Part shown: positions 35,542 to 45,162 of the stretch, one piece after another
Layout: every line of letters starts with the position of its first letter
Numbering within the stretch: position 1 is the first letter of the stretch
From: Frigoribacterium sp. VKM Ac-2836
GTDB lineage: Bacteria > Actinomycetota > Actinomycetes > Actinomycetales > Microbacteriaceae
Direction: 5' to 3'
Assembly: GCF_013248995.1 (NCBI RefSeq)
Contig: NZ_JABRPK010000002.1
Location: 558,001 to 622,000, forward strand
DNA: 64,000 nt
Translations under genes and position numbers: made by a program
Notes under the pieces: model-generated
Databases searched by the model: none
Told to the model about the DNA's origin: nothing
Seen by the model: only the letters and a program-made list of their open reading frames with translations

Positions 35542-35640
35542 ATGACGACGACGACACTGACCACGGTGGGTACGGCCACCGACGGTGTCCGCGTGGGTCG
35601 CGCCTCCTCGGCGTACCCGAGCCCGGCGCCGCTCGGCTAG
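35542..35640 (+). CDS. 32-codon leader ORF upstream of the ABC exporter
   Basis: Starts [19 protein letters not shown] and ends [10 protein letters not shown] perfect AGGAGG (35531-35536) precedes the ATG by 5 nt, the strongest ribosome site in the neighbourhood. The peptide begins with a Thr run and contains the GCGCCTCC repeat in its middle. The 164 nt to the next gene hold a GCCCGG/CCGGGC hairpin. A translated leader controlling exporter expression by attenuation is plausible. A secreted peptide exported by the transporter is an alternative, but no double-Gly or core-peptide features are visible. Confidence 0.5.
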   Translation: MTTTTLTTVGTATDGVRVGRASSAYPSPAPLG

Positions 35641-35804
35641 ACGAGACGGCCTGCCGCCCGCCAGCACCACCCCGCCACCCCTGCCCGGCGACCTCCCGGG
35701 CGCGACCGCGCGTCCTCCCCGGACGCTCGCGGCACCACCTCTCTCCACAACGGGTCAGCGTCCAGCGCTCTCGCCTGTGCCAGATCACGACACTTGGATC
35801 ACCC

Positions 35805-37640
35805 ATGTCTCAGAAGTCCTCGTCCGCCCGTCCGCCCGACGCCGGCAAGCGCCCCTCCACGGTGCAGTCGCTCGCCCGGCTGTACCCCTACGTCAAGCCG
35901 GCCCTGCCCCGCATCGTGCTCGGCATGGTCGCGGCCCTGCTCGCCGCCGTCGTCGCCCTGCTGATCCCCCTCGTCCTGCAACTGCTCGTCGACGGACCGC
36001 TGTCGAGCGGTGATCGATCGCAGGTGTGGCCCGCCTTCGCCGTCGTGCTCGGCCTCGGCGTGGCCGAGGCGATCATGATCGGTGCTCGCCGCCGACTCGT
36101 GCTCACGCCGAGCACCCACGTCGAGGCGACCATGCGCAACGCCCTGTACGCCAAGCTGCAAGACCTGCCGGTGGCGTTCCACGACCGGTGGCAGAGCGGT
36201 CAACTGTTGAGCCGATCGGTCAGCGACCTCAGCCTCATCCGTCGCTGGCTCGCGTTCGGCGTCGTGCTGCTCGTGGTCAACGTGCTCACCATCGTCGTCG
36301 GCTTCGTCGTGCTGTTCTCGTACAGCTGGGTCCTCGGTCTCGTCTTCCTCGTCGCGTCGCTGCCCGTGTTCTTCGTCAGCTTCGCGTTCGAGAAGCGGTA
36401 CTCGGTCGTCGCCCGTCGGTCCCAGGACCAGGTCGGTGACCTGGCGACCAGCGTGGAAGAGAGCGTCCACGGAATCCGGGTGCTCAAGGCCTTCGGTCGC
36501 GGCAAGCACTCGCTGCGGGAGTTCGCGAAGCAGGCCGAAGACCTGCGCGGCACCGAGATCGAGAAGGCCAAGGCCATCTCGAAACTGTGGCTCTGGCTGC
36601 TGCTCGTTCCCGACGTGGCCTTCGCGCTCTGTCTGCTCGGCGGCGTCTGGCTCGCCGCCGACGGCCAGTTGACCGTGGGGCAGCTCTTCGCCTTCTTCGC
36701 CACGGCGACGGTGCTGCGCTGGCCGGTCGAGTCGATCGGGTTCCTGCTCTCGATGACCTTCGACACCCGCACGGCCGTCGACCGGTACTTCGAGGTGATG
36801 GACAGCGAGAACACGGTCACCGACCCCGAGAGCCCGTCGACGATCGCCGAACCCCACGGACGCCTCGAGTTCAAGAACACCCACTTCCGCTACCAGGACT
36901 CACCGGCCCAGTTCTCCGATCTCGTCAACGGGGTCGACCTGGTCGTCGAGCCGGGCGAGACGATGGCGCTCGTCGGTCTCACCGGGTCGGGCAAGACCAC
37001 GCTCTTGTCACTCGTGTCGCGGCTCTACGACGTCACGGGCGGGCAGGTGCTGATCGACGGTGTCGACGTGAGAGACCTCAGCCGCGAAGAACTCCGCCGT
37101 CACATCGGCATGGCGTTCGAGGACGCGACGCTGTTCAGCGCGTCCGTGCGTGACAACGTGCTGCTGGGGCGGCCCGACCTCGCGGAAGACCCCGACGAGG
37201 CCGACCGGGTCATGCGCGAGGCGCTCGAGATCGCCCAGGCAGACTTCGTCGAGAGGTTGCCCGAGGGCGTCGACACCCGGGTGGGCGAAGAAGGTCTCAG
37301 CCTGTCCGGCGGTCAACGTCAACGCCTCGCGCTGGCGCGGGCCATCGCGGCTCGTCCGGCCGTGCTGGTCCTCGACGACCCGCTGTCGGCCCTCGACGTC
37401 GACACCGAAGCACGTGTCGAGGCCGGCCTGAGACGCGTCCTCGCATCGACGACGTCCCTGATCGTCGCCCATCGACCGTCGACGGTCACCCTGGCCGACC
37501 GGGTCGCCCTGCTCGAGAACGGCACGGTCACCGCGGTGGGCCGTCACTCCGACCTCATCGCGAGCAACCAGCACTACCGCTACGTCATCTCGTCGCTCGA
37601 CGACGACTCCACCACCAGCCGAGAGGAGGTGCTCGCATGA
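35805..37640 (+). CDS. ABC exporter half-transporter with degenerate ATPase site
   Basis: A 611-aa type IV (multidrug-type) ABC exporter: six-helix transmembrane domain over about residues 25-320 ([21 protein letters not shown] onwards), then the nucleotide-binding domain with Walker A GLTGSGKT, signature [14 protein letters not shown] and Walker [13 protein letters not shown]. The catalytic Glu after Walker B is Asp, the mark of the non-hydrolytic subunit in heterodimeric exporters such as TmrAB or BmrCD. Its stop overlaps the start of the partner gene (ATGA). Substrate is unknown. Confidence 0.93.
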   Translation: MSQKSSSARPPDAGKRPSTVQSLARLYPYVKPALPRIVLGMVAALLAAVVALLIPLVLQLLVDGPLSSGDRSQVWPAFAVVLGLGVAEAIMIGARRRLVLTPSTHVEATMRNALYAKLQDLPVAFHDRWQSGQLLSRSVSDLSLIRRWLAFGVVLLVVNVLTIVVGFVVLFSYSWVLGLVFLVASLPVFFVSFAFEKRYSVVARRSQDQVGDLATSVEESVHGIRVLKAFGRGKHSLREFAKQAEDLRGTEIEKAKAISKLWLWLLLVPDVAFALCLLGGVWLAADGQLTVGQLFAFFATATVLRWPVESIGFLLSMTFDTRTAVDRYFEVMDSENTVTDPESPSTIAEPHGRLEFKNTHFRYQDSPAQFSDLVNGVDLVVEPGETMALVGLTGSGKTTLLSLVSRLYDVTGGQVLIDGVDVRDLSREELRRHIGMAFEDATLFSASVRDNVLLGRPDLAEDPDEADRVMREALEIAQADFVERLPEGVDTRVGEEGLSLSGGQRQRLALARAIAARPAVLVLDDPLSALDVDTEARVEAGLRRVLASTTSLIVAHRPSTVTLADRVALLENGTVTAVGRHSDLIASNQHYRYVISSLDDDSTTSREEVLA

Positions 37641-39562
37641 CCGACACGACACTCGAGGACGACCGTCCCGACCGTCCGGCAGCCGCCGACGGCCCCGTCG
37701 AGCGCGAGGCGCTCGACGGCCGCACACCCGCCGAGAAGCGCGCCGAGCAGGGCTCGACGACGCAGGGCGTCCGCGGCGAAGAGCGCGAGAACTTCACCAA
37801 GGACGAGAGCAAGAGGCTGCGCCGTCGTTCGCTGCGCCTCCTCGGCTCGCTCGTGCACCCGCTTCGCTGGCGTCTCGCGCTGATGGGCGTCGTCGTCGTG
37901 ATCAGCACGGCCTCGCAGGTCGCGGGGCCCGCCCTGATCGCGATCGGCATCGACACCGCCCTGCCGGCGCTGATGGACGACCAGGACTGGGCGCCGGCGA
38001 TCCTCGTCGTGGTCGCCTACCTGGTCACCGGCGTCATCGGCGCGGTGTTGATGGCCCAGTACACGGTGCTGTCGGCGCGCATCAGCCAGGCGATCCTGTT
38101 CGACCTGCGCAAACGGTTGTTCCTCCACACGCAACGCCTCAGTCTCGAGTTCCACGAGACGTACACGTCGGGCCGCATCATCTCGCGCCAGACGAGCGAC
38201 CTGGACTCCATCCGAGAGCTGCTGGACTCCGGCATCAACCAGCTCGTCTCGGGCCTGCTCTACATGGTCTTCACCGCGGTCGCCCTGGTCGCACTCGACC
38301 CGCAGAGCGGGCTCGTGCTCGCCGTCGCGCTCGTGCCGCTCGTGGCGTTGACGCGGTGGTTCCAGGTGCGCTCGCAGAAGCTGTTCCGGGCCACACGCGT
38401 CACGAGCGCCCGCGTCATCGTGCACTTCGTCGAGACGATGACGGGCATGCGCGCGGTGCAGGCGTTCCGCAAAGAGGCTCGCAACGAGAAGGAGTACGCC
38501 GGACACGTCGAGGACTACCGCCAGGCCAACTCGAAGGTGTTCACCCTCTTCGGCACCTTCGACCCGGGCCTGGTACTGATCGGCAACGCCACCCTGGCGG
38601 CGGTCGTGCTCTTCGGCGGCTTCCGGGTGATCGACGGCTCGCTCGAGATCGGCGCCCTGCTCGCGGTGGCGCTGTACGCGAAACGGTTCTTCGACCCCGC
38701 CGAAGAGATGGCCATGTTCTACAACGGTTACCAGTCGGCGTCGGCCGCGCTCGAGAAGATCTCGGGCGTGCTCGAGGAGCAGCCGAGCGTGCCCGACCCG
38801 ACACGTCCGGTCGACCTGTGGGACGCCAAGGGCCAGGTGCACTTCGACGACGTCGAGTTCGCCTACAACGCCGACACGGTCGTGCTGCCCGGGTTCGACC
38901 TGCACGTGCCGGCAGGGCAGACCATCGCCCTCGTCGGCTCGACCGGAGCGGGCAAGTCGACGCTGGCCAAGCTCATCTCGCGTTTCTACGACCCGACGCG
39001 CGGTGCGGTGACGCTCGACGGCGTCGACCTGCGTGACCTGCACCCGAAAGACCTGCGCCGCGCGATCGTCATGGTCACGCAAGAGGCCTACCTCTTCTCG
39101 GGATCGGTGGCAGACAACATCTCGCTGGGCAAGCCCGACGCGACGCGTGACGAGATCGTGCGGGCGGCGAAGGCCGTCGGCGCGCACGAGTTCATCGAAG
39201 CGCTGCCGGACGGGTACGACACCGACGTGAACAAGCGCGGTGGCCGGGTGTCGGCCGGGCAACGTCAGTTGCTCTCGTTCGCTCGGGCGTTCATCGCGAA
39301 CCCGAGCGTGCTGATCCTCGACGAGGCGACGGCGTCCCTCGACATCCCGTCCGAGCGCATGGTGCAAGAGGCTCTGCAGACCCTGCTCGCCGACCGTACG
39401 GCCGTCATCATCGCCCACCGGTTGTCGACGGTCGCGATCGCCGACCGGGTGCTCGTCATGGAGCACGGCAAAATCGTCGAGGACGGCACCCCGGACGACC
39501 TGATCGCGGGCACGGGCCGTTTCGCCCAGCTGCACGCGGCCTGGCGCGATTCGCTCGTGTGA
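37637..39562 (+). CDS. ABC exporter half-transporter with canonical catalytic Glu
   Basis: A 641-aa partner of the preceding protein. An N-terminal hydrophilic stretch of about 65 residues precedes the six-helix domain ([25 protein letters not shown]). The nucleotide-binding domain has Walker A GSTGAGKS, Walker [13 protein letters not shown] with intact Glu, but an altered signature, [14 protein letters not shown] (SAGQ for SGGQ). Together the two make one canonical and one degenerate ATP site, as expected of a heterodimer. Confidence 0.94.
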   Translation: MTDTTLEDDRPDRPAAADGPVEREALDGRTPAEKRAEQGSTTQGVRGEERENFTKDESKRLRRRSLRLLGSLVHPLRWRLALMGVVVVISTASQVAGPALIAIGIDTALPALMDDQDWAPAILVVVAYLVTGVIGAVLMAQYTVLSARISQAILFDLRKRLFLHTQRLSLEFHETYTSGRIISRQTSDLDSIRELLDSGINQLVSGLLYMVFTAVALVALDPQSGLVLAVALVPLVALTRWFQVRSQKLFRATRVTSARVIVHFVETMTGMRAVQAFRKEARNEKEYAGHVEDYRQANSKVFTLFGTFDPGLVLIGNATLAAVVLFGGFRVIDGSLEIGALLAVALYAKRFFDPAEEMAMFYNGYQSASAALEKISGVLEEQPSVPDPTRPVDLWDAKGQVHFDDVEFAYNADTVVLPGFDLHVPAGQTIALVGSTGAGKSTLAKLISRFYDPTRGAVTLDGVDLRDLHPKDLRRAIVMVTQEAYLFSGSVADNISLGKPDATRDEIVRAAKAVGAHEFIEALPDGYDTDVNKRGGRVSAGQRQLLSFARAFIANPSVLILDEATASLDIPSERMVQEALQTLLADRTAVIIAHRLSTVAIADRVLVMEHGKIVEDGTPDDLIAGTGRFAQLHAAWRDSLV

Positions 39563-39575
39563 GAACCAGTCACCG

Positions 39576-40364
39576 ATGACCGACGCGACGAACTACCTGC
39601 AGGCCTACGACGAGCAACTCCGCACCGACGCCGAGACGCCGAGCGCCGTCGCCGTCACCCGGCTGGGTCCGCTCCGACTCGTCACCTTCGCCGGAGGCCG
39701 CGGGTTCGTCACCTACCGCGACCTCGGCGGGGCGGATGCCGAGGCCGTGCGCGAGCTCGTGGCGGACGCCGTCGCCCAGTTCCGGGCCGACGGCGAGATC
39801 ACGCGTGTCGAGTGGAAGAGCCGTGGTCACGACGAGGCGCCGGGCTTGCACGATGCGCTCGTGGACTCGGGCTTCGCACCCGGCGAGCCCGAGTCGATCA
39901 TGATCGGGCCGCTCACGGCGCTCGCCGGCCTCGGCGAAGTGCCCGAAGGGGTGACGGTCCGTCGGGTCACCACCGAGGCGGACGTGCGGGCGATGAGCGC
40001 GATGGTCAACGAGGCGTTCGGCGAAGCGGTCGACGCGCGGATGGCCGACGCGTTGCTCTCGCGACTCGGTCGCGGCGACGGCATGGAGCTCTGGGTCGCC
40101 GAGGTCGACGGCCGGATGGTCAGCGGCGGCCGACTCGAACCCGTCCCCGGCACGGACTTCGTCGGCATCTGGGGTGGTGCCACCCTCGAGGCCCATCGTC
40201 ACCGCGGCATCTACCGTGCGCTCACCGCCGTGCGGGCTCGCTCGGCTCTGGCGCAGGGCAAGACCCTCGTGCACAGCGACTCGACCGAGGACTCGCGTCC
40301 GATCCTCGAACGGTCGGGCCTGGTCGCGGTGTCGACGACGACCCCGTACGACTGGACTCGCTGA
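39576..40364 (+). CDS. GNAT family N-acetyltransferase
   Basis: A 262-aa protein. The C-terminal 125 residues form the GNAT fold: VRRVTTEADVRAMSAMVNEAFGE at strand 1/helix 1, LWVAEVDGRMVSGGRLEPVPG, and the acetyl-CoA loop ATLEAHRHRGIYRALTAVRARSAL (a variant of RxxGxG/A). The N-terminal half is probably a degenerate GNAT-like or accessory domain. It follows the ABC exporter by 13 nt and may be co-transcribed, which would fit a detoxification role; the substrate is unknown. Confidence 0.85.
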   Translation: MTDATNYLQAYDEQLRTDAETPSAVAVTRLGPLRLVTFAGGRGFVTYRDLGGADAEAVRELVADAVAQFRADGEITRVEWKSRGHDEAPGLHDALVDSGFAPGEPESIMIGPLTALAGLGEVPEGVTVRRVTTEADVRAMSAMVNEAFGEAVDARMADALLSRLGRGDGMELWVAEVDGRMVSGGRLEPVPGTDFVGIWGGATLEAHRHRGIYRALTAVRARSALAQGKTLVHSDSTEDSRPILERSGLVAVSTTTPYDWTR

Positions 40365-40370
40365 GGTCTG

Positions 40371-40739
40371 TCAGGGACGGTAGGAGGCGCGCTCGAGATC
40401 GACGCGGAAGGTGCCCGCCCGGCTCCACAACAGTGGCGTACCCTCGACGCGGTACCTCTCGAGGGCGCGCTGCTCGTGATCGCGCGGGGCATGGCCCGAC
40501 GCGCGGATCACCCGCCACCAGGGCAGGTCGGCCCCCGCGTACGCCATCACCTGGCCGACGCCTCGTGAGGCCCGGGAGCCCAGGGCTGCCGCGACCGAGC
40601 CGTAGGTCATCACGTGGCCCGGCGGGATCGACTCGACCACGGCGATGACCTGCGAGGCGAAGTCGTCGGGGTGGGGCCCGGGTCCGGGTGCGACTGCGTG
40701 GCCGGACTCGTTGCAGGGGATGGGCTCGTCCGGGGTCAC
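40371..40739 (-). CDS. Alkyltransferase-like (ATL) MGMT-family DNA-binding protein
   Basis: A 122-aa protein with the MGMT DNA-binding domain: FASQVIAVVESIPPGHVMTYGSVAAALG and SRASRGVGQVMAYAG. The alkyl-acceptor PCHRV motif is replaced by PWWRVIRASG, Trp instead of the reactive Cys, so it cannot repair O6-alkylguanine itself. Characterised ATLs bind the lesion and direct it to nucleotide excision repair. The first about 25 residues look non-conserved and the true start could be later. It is convergent with the GNAT gene. Confidence 0.88.
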   Translation of the reverse strand: MTPDEPIPCNESGHAVAPGPGPHPDDFASQVIAVVESIPPGHVMTYGSVAAALGSRASRGVGQVMAYAGADLPWWRVIRASGHAPRDHEQRALERYRVEGTPLLWSRAGTFRVDLERASYRP

Positions 40740-40764
40740 GTCGTCGGGCTCACGCCGTGCCGGC

Positions 40765-41235
40765 TCAGGCCTGCGACGACGCCAGCGTCAGCCCCGCGAC
40801 GTGTTCGCCGTAGGGCGTCTCGGAGATGACCTCGAAGCCGATGTGGCGGAAGAACTCTTCTGGCCCGTCGTCGCCGGGCTCGTAGATGACGGTGACGCGG
40901 TCGAAGCCGCGGCTGCGGGCCTCGTCGGCGAGGGCGTGCACGGCGAACCGCCCGATGCCCCGGCCCTGGGCGTCGGCCTCGACGTTGATGCGCCAGATGC
41001 CGCTGCGCAGAGCTTCGTCGTCGGCTTCGGCGTCGAAGTTGCCCATGATGAAGCCGACGACCGTGTCGTCGTCGTCGACGACGACCCGGGGCCAGGCGGT
41101 CGTCGGGTTGACGTAGGCCTCGGCGATCGAGTGCGAGACGGGCGCGACGAACTGTTCTTGCCCCGGTTTGAGCGTGAGGTTGTTGGCCGCGACGACGGTG
41201 GCGGCGGACAGTTCTTCGAGGCGCAGACCAGACAT
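40765..41235 (-). CDS. GNAT family N-acetyltransferase
   Basis: A 156-aa single-domain GNAT starting MSGLRLEELSAATVVAANNLTLK. LKPGQEQFVAPVSHSIAEAYV and PRVVVDDDDTVVGFIMGNFD resemble the diamine/spermidine N-acetyltransferase subgroup; the acetyl-CoA loop is VEADAQGRGIGRFAVHALADEA. ATG 41235 is preferred to the longer frame for fit to family length. It is 25 nt upstream of the ATL gene in the same direction and likely in one operon with it. Confidence 0.88.
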   Translation of the reverse strand: MSGLRLEELSAATVVAANNLTLKPGQEQFVAPVSHSIAEAYVNPTTAWPRVVVDDDDTVVGFIMGNFDAEADDEALRSGIWRINVEADAQGRGIGRFAVHALADEARSRGFDRVTVIYEPGDDGPEEFFRHIGFEVISETPYGEHVAGLTLASSQA

Positions 41236-41333
41236 GGCTTCAGGGTAACGGCGCCTCCCGACGGGCACCACCGTCGGGCGGATGACGGCACGACGTGCGC
41301 GCGATGCCCCCGACGTCGTGGATGATGACGAGA

Positions 41334-42608
41334 ATGAACCGCGGGACGAACCTGCCGGCGATCGGCGGCTACAACCGATCGGTCGTCCTCGACGCGATCC
41401 GTCGAGAGAGCGCGGGGCTCAGCCGGACCGAGATCGCCGGGCGCACCGGACTCAGCCCCCAGGCCGTGACGAACGTCTCGCGTCGATTGATCGAGGCGGG
41501 CCTGATCCGTGAGAGCGGCACCGTCATCAGCGGCCCCGGCAAGCCCCGCACCATGCTGCAGCTCGAGTCCCGGGGGCGCTTCGCGATCGGCGTGCACGTC
41601 GACCCCGCCGTGTTGACCTTCGTGCTGCTCGACCTCGTCGGCACCGTGGTGGCGCACGCTCGCGAGCTGACCCCGTCGGCCGTCGAACCCGACGAGGTGG
41701 TGGCGCTGATGGCCCGGGCCATCGACGGCTTGGTCGTCGCGAGCGGTGTCGACCGCGACCTGTTGCTCGGGGTGGGCATCGCCTCACCGGGACCGGTCGA
41801 CATCGAGCCCGGCCTCGTGCTCGACCCGCCGATGATGCCGCTCTGGCGGCACGTGCCGCTGCGCCGGGCGCTCAGCGAGGCCACCGGCCTGCCGGTCCTG
41901 CTCGAGAAGGACGTCACGGCCTGCGCGGTAGCCGAGCTCTGGCTGAGCGACGGAGGCGCGGGGGAGCGCAGCGACTTCGCCTTCGTCTACTACGGCACCG
42001 GGTACGGCACCGGTCTCGTGCTCGGCGGTGACGTGCTGCGCGGGGCCAGCGCGAACGCGGGGGATTCGGGGCACGTGATGGTGGACGACCACGGCCACCG
42101 TTGTACCTGCGGCCGGATCGGCTGCGTGGGCGAGCTGATCACACCGCACGCCCTCGTGCGAGAGGCCGTCGCCGCGGGTGTGCTGGTCGAGGGAGACGTG
42201 TCGCACGACGCGCTCGTCGAGTCGGCGCGCAGCGGGGACGACGTCGACATGCGTCGCATCGACGAGGCGTTCGCCGCCCTGGTCGGAAAGGCCGACGCCG
42301 CCGACGCCGGGGCGTTGCGGGTGCTGCACGGAGCCGGGCGACACCTGGCCCGTGCCCTCGTGACGATCGTCAACCTGCTCGACCTCGACGAGGTCGTCTT
42401 CGGCGGGCCGTTCTGGGCGCCGTTGTCACGGCACGTCCTCGCGGTGCTGCCGACCGCGCTCCGCGAGGACCCTGCGTTGATCCCGAAGCACTCGATCCGG
42501 CTCGTCGAGTCGTCGATCGGCGTCGACGTGGCGGCCGTGGGGGCGGCCTGCCTGGTGCTCGACCAGACGTTCTCGCCGCGACCGTCCGCCCTGCTGATCC
42601 GGGCCTGA
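41334..42608 (+). CDS. ROK family transcriptional regulator of the mannoside module
   Basis: A 424-aa repressor-type ROK protein. The N-terminal winged helix reads GYNRSVVLDAIRRESAGLSRTEIAGRTGLSPQAVTNVSRRLIEAG. The sugar-kinase-like domain has LGVGIASPGPVDIEPG and the zinc motif CTCGRIGCVGE. Kinase ATP loop residues are weak, as usual for regulators. It lies directly upstream of an ABC sugar operon with a palindromic operator, so it probably represses that operon until an inducing sugar binds. The start is uncertain: ATGs at 41322, 41325 and 41334; the last matches a leaderless start 7 nt after GATGAT. Confidence 0.9.
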   Translation: MNRGTNLPAIGGYNRSVVLDAIRRESAGLSRTEIAGRTGLSPQAVTNVSRRLIEAGLIRESGTVISGPGKPRTMLQLESRGRFAIGVHVDPAVLTFVLLDLVGTVVAHARELTPSAVEPDEVVALMARAIDGLVVASGVDRDLLLGVGIASPGPVDIEPGLVLDPPMMPLWRHVPLRRALSEATGLPVLLEKDVTACAVAELWLSDGGAGERSDFAFVYYGTGYGTGLVLGGDVLRGASANAGDSGHVMVDDHGHRCTCGRIGCVGELITPHALVREAVAAGVLVEGDVSHDALVESARSGDDVDMRRIDEAFAALVGKADAADAGALRVLHGAGRHLARALVTIVNLLDLDEVVFGGPFWAPLSRHVLAVLPTALREDPALIPKHSIRLVESSIGVDVAAVGAACLVLDQTFSPRPSALLIRA

Positions 42609-42618
42609 CGCAGCCGAC

Positions 42619-42651
42619 CCGCGCCTCCTGCGGTTCCCGACCCGCGCCTCC
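42619..42651. repeat. Two tandem CGACCCGCGCCTCC repeats
   Basis: Exact CCGCGCCTCC decamers at 42619-42628 and 42642-42651, both preceded by CGAC, 13 nt apart, directly after the ROK gene stop. Direct tandem copies are the exception; elsewhere they are single or inverted. Confidence 0.85.
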
Positions 42652-42691
42652 CGGTCGTCGGGCCGTTACCGGACCGTTGCCCGCGAGGATC

Positions 42692-42720
42692 TTGACACGA
42701 GTTACTCCATACGATGTAGT
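42692..42720 (+). promoter_or_regulatory. Promoter of the mannoside ABC operon (TTGACA-N17-TGTAGT)
   Basis: TTGACA (42692-42697) and TGTAGT (42715-42720), 17-nt spacing, about 60 nt before the binding-protein ATG. Confidence 0.8.
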
Positions 42721-42722
42721 AA
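42702..42722. promoter_or_regulatory. Candidate ROK operator over the mannoside promoter
   Basis: TTACTCCAT (42702-42710) and ATGTAGTAA (42714-42722) are inverted arms with one mismatch and a 3-nt spacer. The palindrome fills the spacer and -10 of the promoter, the expected place for a repressor. Confidence 0.7.
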
Positions 42723-42780
42723 TCGCATCGCGGTCGGGCAGAGCAGCTCGGCGTCGTCGCGGATGGAGCAAAGGAGCACC

Positions 42781-44169
42781 ATGTCACGCACGTTCACCTC
42801 GGCCCGGGGGCGCAAGCGCGCACTGGCCGTCGCCGCCGCGGCGGTCGCCACGGCCCTGCTGGCCTCGGGATGCTCGGGGGGCGCCGGCAGCGGCGACTCC
42901 GACACGATCAAGGTCGCCTACCAGAAGTTCGGCACGTTCACCCAGATGGACGCCCACATGAAAGAGACCGCGAAGACCTTCGAGGCGGCGAACCCCGGCA
43001 TGAAGGTCGAGTTCGTGCCCATCGCGGCGCAGAACGACGACTACTTCACCAAGCTGGCGCTGATGAACCGATCGGCGGCCACCGCACCCGACGTGATGTA
43101 CGAGGACACGTTCAAGGTGAAGAGCGACGCGGCGGCCGGCTACCTGCTGCCGCTCGACGAGTACACCGACGCCTGGGACGACTGGGACAAGTTCTACGAC
43201 AACGCCAAAGAGGCCGGCGTCGGCGAGGACGGCAAGACCTACGGCATCCCGATGGGCACCGACACGCGCGCCCTCTGGTACAACAAGGACCTCTTCGCCC
43301 AGGCGGGCCTGCCCGTTCCGTGGGAGCCGACGACCTGGCAGGACGTGCTCGACGCCGCCGAGACGGTCAAGGCGAAGGTGCCCGACGTGGTCCCGCTCAA
43401 TGTCTACTCGGGCAAGCCGCAGGGCGAGGGCGCGACCATGCAGGGCTTCGAGATGCTGCTCTACGGCACGCCGACCGGCACCCTCTACGACGACGAGACC
43501 GGCAAGTGGCTCACCGACTCGCAGGGTTTCGTCGACTCGCTCGGCTTCATCCAGGACGTGTACCAGGGCGGCATCGGGCCCAAGCCCGAGGAGGCGCTGG
43601 ACACCAACATCGCCACCATCGTCGGTGGTGAGTGGCTTCCGCAGGGCAAGCTCGCCATCGCCCTCGACGGCTCGTGGATGAGCGGCACCTGGCTCGAGAC
43701 CGGCACCAACCCGTGGCCCGAGTGGAACGACGTGATGGGCCAGGCGCCCATGCCCACCCAGGACGGCGCGAAGCCGGGTGCGACGAGCATGTCGGGCGGC
43801 TGGACGTTGGCCGTCGGCTCGAAGACGAAGAACCCCGACAAGGCGTTCGAGTTCATCGCCGACGCCCTCGACAAGGACGGCTCGCAGAGCTACGACATCG
43901 CCGCCAGCCAGATCGCGGTGCGCAGCGACGTCGCCGAAGACCCCGAGTACGTCGGCAGCAACCCGACCTTCGAGTTCTTCTCGTCGATCGTGCCGGTGAC
44001 GCACTTCCGTCCGGCGACCACCGACTACAGCCGCATCTCGAACGAGATCACCGTCGCGATGGAGGCCGTCATGACCGGCCAGCAGACGCCCGAGGAGGCG
44101 GCGGCCGCGTTCGACGACCAGCTGGTCGGGATCGTCGGCGAGGACCAGACGCAGAAGGCGAAGGACTAG
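42781..44169 (+). CDS. Sugar ABC transporter substrate-binding lipoprotein
   Basis: A 462-aa family 1 extracellular solute-binding protein. Signal peptide with lipobox LLASGCSG. The N-lobe begins TIKVAYQKFGTFTQMDAHMKETAKTFEAANPGMKVEFVPI; DVMYEDTFKVKSDAAAGYLLPLDEY and the Trp/Tyr-rich pocket WYNKDLFAQAGLPVPWEPTTW are typical of oligosaccharide binders. AAGGAG is 4 nt before ATG 42781. Followed by two permeases and an alpha-mannosidase, so the ligand is probably an alpha-mannoside. No ATPase gene is included; such systems share an MsiK-type ATPase. Confidence 0.93.
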   Translation: MSRTFTSARGRKRALAVAAAAVATALLASGCSGGAGSGDSDTIKVAYQKFGTFTQMDAHMKETAKTFEAANPGMKVEFVPIAAQNDDYFTKLALMNRSAATAPDVMYEDTFKVKSDAAAGYLLPLDEYTDAWDDWDKFYDNAKEAGVGEDGKTYGIPMGTDTRALWYNKDLFAQAGLPVPWEPTTWQDVLDAAETVKAKVPDVVPLNVYSGKPQGEGATMQGFEMLLYGTPTGTLYDDETGKWLTDSQGFVDSLGFIQDVYQGGIGPKPEEALDTNIATIVGGEWLPQGKLAIALDGSWMSGTWLETGTNPWPEWNDVMGQAPMPTQDGAKPGATSMSGGWTLAVGSKTKNPDKAFEFIADALDKDGSQSYDIAASQIAVRSDVAEDPEYVGSNPTFEFFSSIVPVTHFRPATTDYSRISNEITVAMEAVMTGQQTPEEAAAAFDDQLVGIVGEDQTQKAKD

Positions 44170-44173
44170 CCAC

Positions 44174-45160
44174 ATGGCGACCATCGCCCCCACCCCGGTC
44201 GGCCGTGAGAGCGGCCGACCGGGGGCCCCCGGGCCCGGCCCCGGGCCCCATGGCGAGAAGCCGGGCCGCCGGGCGGGTGCCTCGAAGGCGCGCGCCCTGC
44301 GTACCGGCGCACGCACCCTGCCGCTCGTCCCGGCCTTCGTCCTGCTGGCCCTGTTCCTGCTGGGGCCGGTCGTCTCGAGCTTCTACGGCTCGTTCACCGA
44401 CGCCTCGTTGACCGGCTACGCCGCCGGCGGCTCGGAGTTCATCGGCCTGCGCAACTACACCGAGTTGTTCGCCGACCCGGACTTCCCGAAGTCGGTGCTG
44501 CTGACGCTCGCCTTCGTCTTCTTCTCGGCCGTGGTCGGCCAGAACCTCGTCGGCCTGGGCCTCGCCCTGCTGATGCGGAACGGCCACAAGGTCGTGCGCT
44601 CGATCGTCGGCACGTTCGTGATCGCCGCGTGGGTGCTGCCCGAGATCGTCGCCGCTTTCGCGGCGTACGCGTTCTTCAACGACGCGGGCACCTTGAACAC
44701 CGTCCTGTCATGGTTCGGGATCACGGGGGCCAACTGGCTCTACGAGCTGCCCATGCTCTCGGTGATCCTCGCGAACGTCTGGCGCGGGGCCGCCTTCTCG
44801 ATGCTCGTCTACTCGGCGGCAGTGCAGGAGGTGCCGCCCGAGATCACCGAGTCGGCGGAGGTCGACGGCGCCACCGGCTGGCAACGCCTGGTCTACATCA
44901 CGCTGCCGGTCATCCGACGCAGCATCTCGACCAACCTCATGCTGACCACGTTGCAGACGCTCTCGGTCTTCACGCTGATCTACGTGATGACCGGAGGTGG
45001 ACCGGGCACGAACAGCACGACGCTGCCGATCCTGGCCTACCAGGAGGCCTTCCAGTTCTCGCAACTGGGCTTCGGCACGGCCATCGCCACGATCATGCTG
45101 CTCGTCGGCGCCGTCTTCTCGATCATCTACATCAGGGCCCTGAAACCGGAGGTCGACTGA
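44174..45160 (+). CDS. Sugar ABC transporter permease (MalF-type)
   Basis: A 328-aa CUT1 permease with six hydrophobic helices after a Pro/Gly/Arg-rich N-terminus of about 45 residues. The cytoplasmic EAA loop is EITESAEVDGATGWQRLVYITLPVIRR. It starts 4 nt after the binding-protein stop. N-terminal length is longer than in most homologues. Confidence 0.94.
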   Translation: MATIAPTPVGRESGRPGAPGPGPGPHGEKPGRRAGASKARALRTGARTLPLVPAFVLLALFLLGPVVSSFYGSFTDASLTGYAAGGSEFIGLRNYTELFADPDFPKSVLLTLAFVFFSAVVGQNLVGLGLALLMRNGHKVVRSIVGTFVIAAWVLPEIVAAFAAYAFFNDAGTLNTVLSWFGITGANWLYELPMLSVILANVWRGAAFSMLVYSAAVQEVPPEITESAEVDGATGWQRLVYITLPVIRRSISTNLMLTTLQTLSVFTLIYVMTGGGPGTNSTTLPILAYQEAFQFSQLGFGTAIATIMLLVGAVFSIIYIRALKPEVD

Positions 45161-45162
45161 CC

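Noticed and set aside
35542-35640. Leader ORF considered as a ribosomally made peptide natural-product precursor
   Set aside because: No maturation enzyme, leader cleavage motif or Cys/Ser-rich core is nearby; a regulatory leader fits better.
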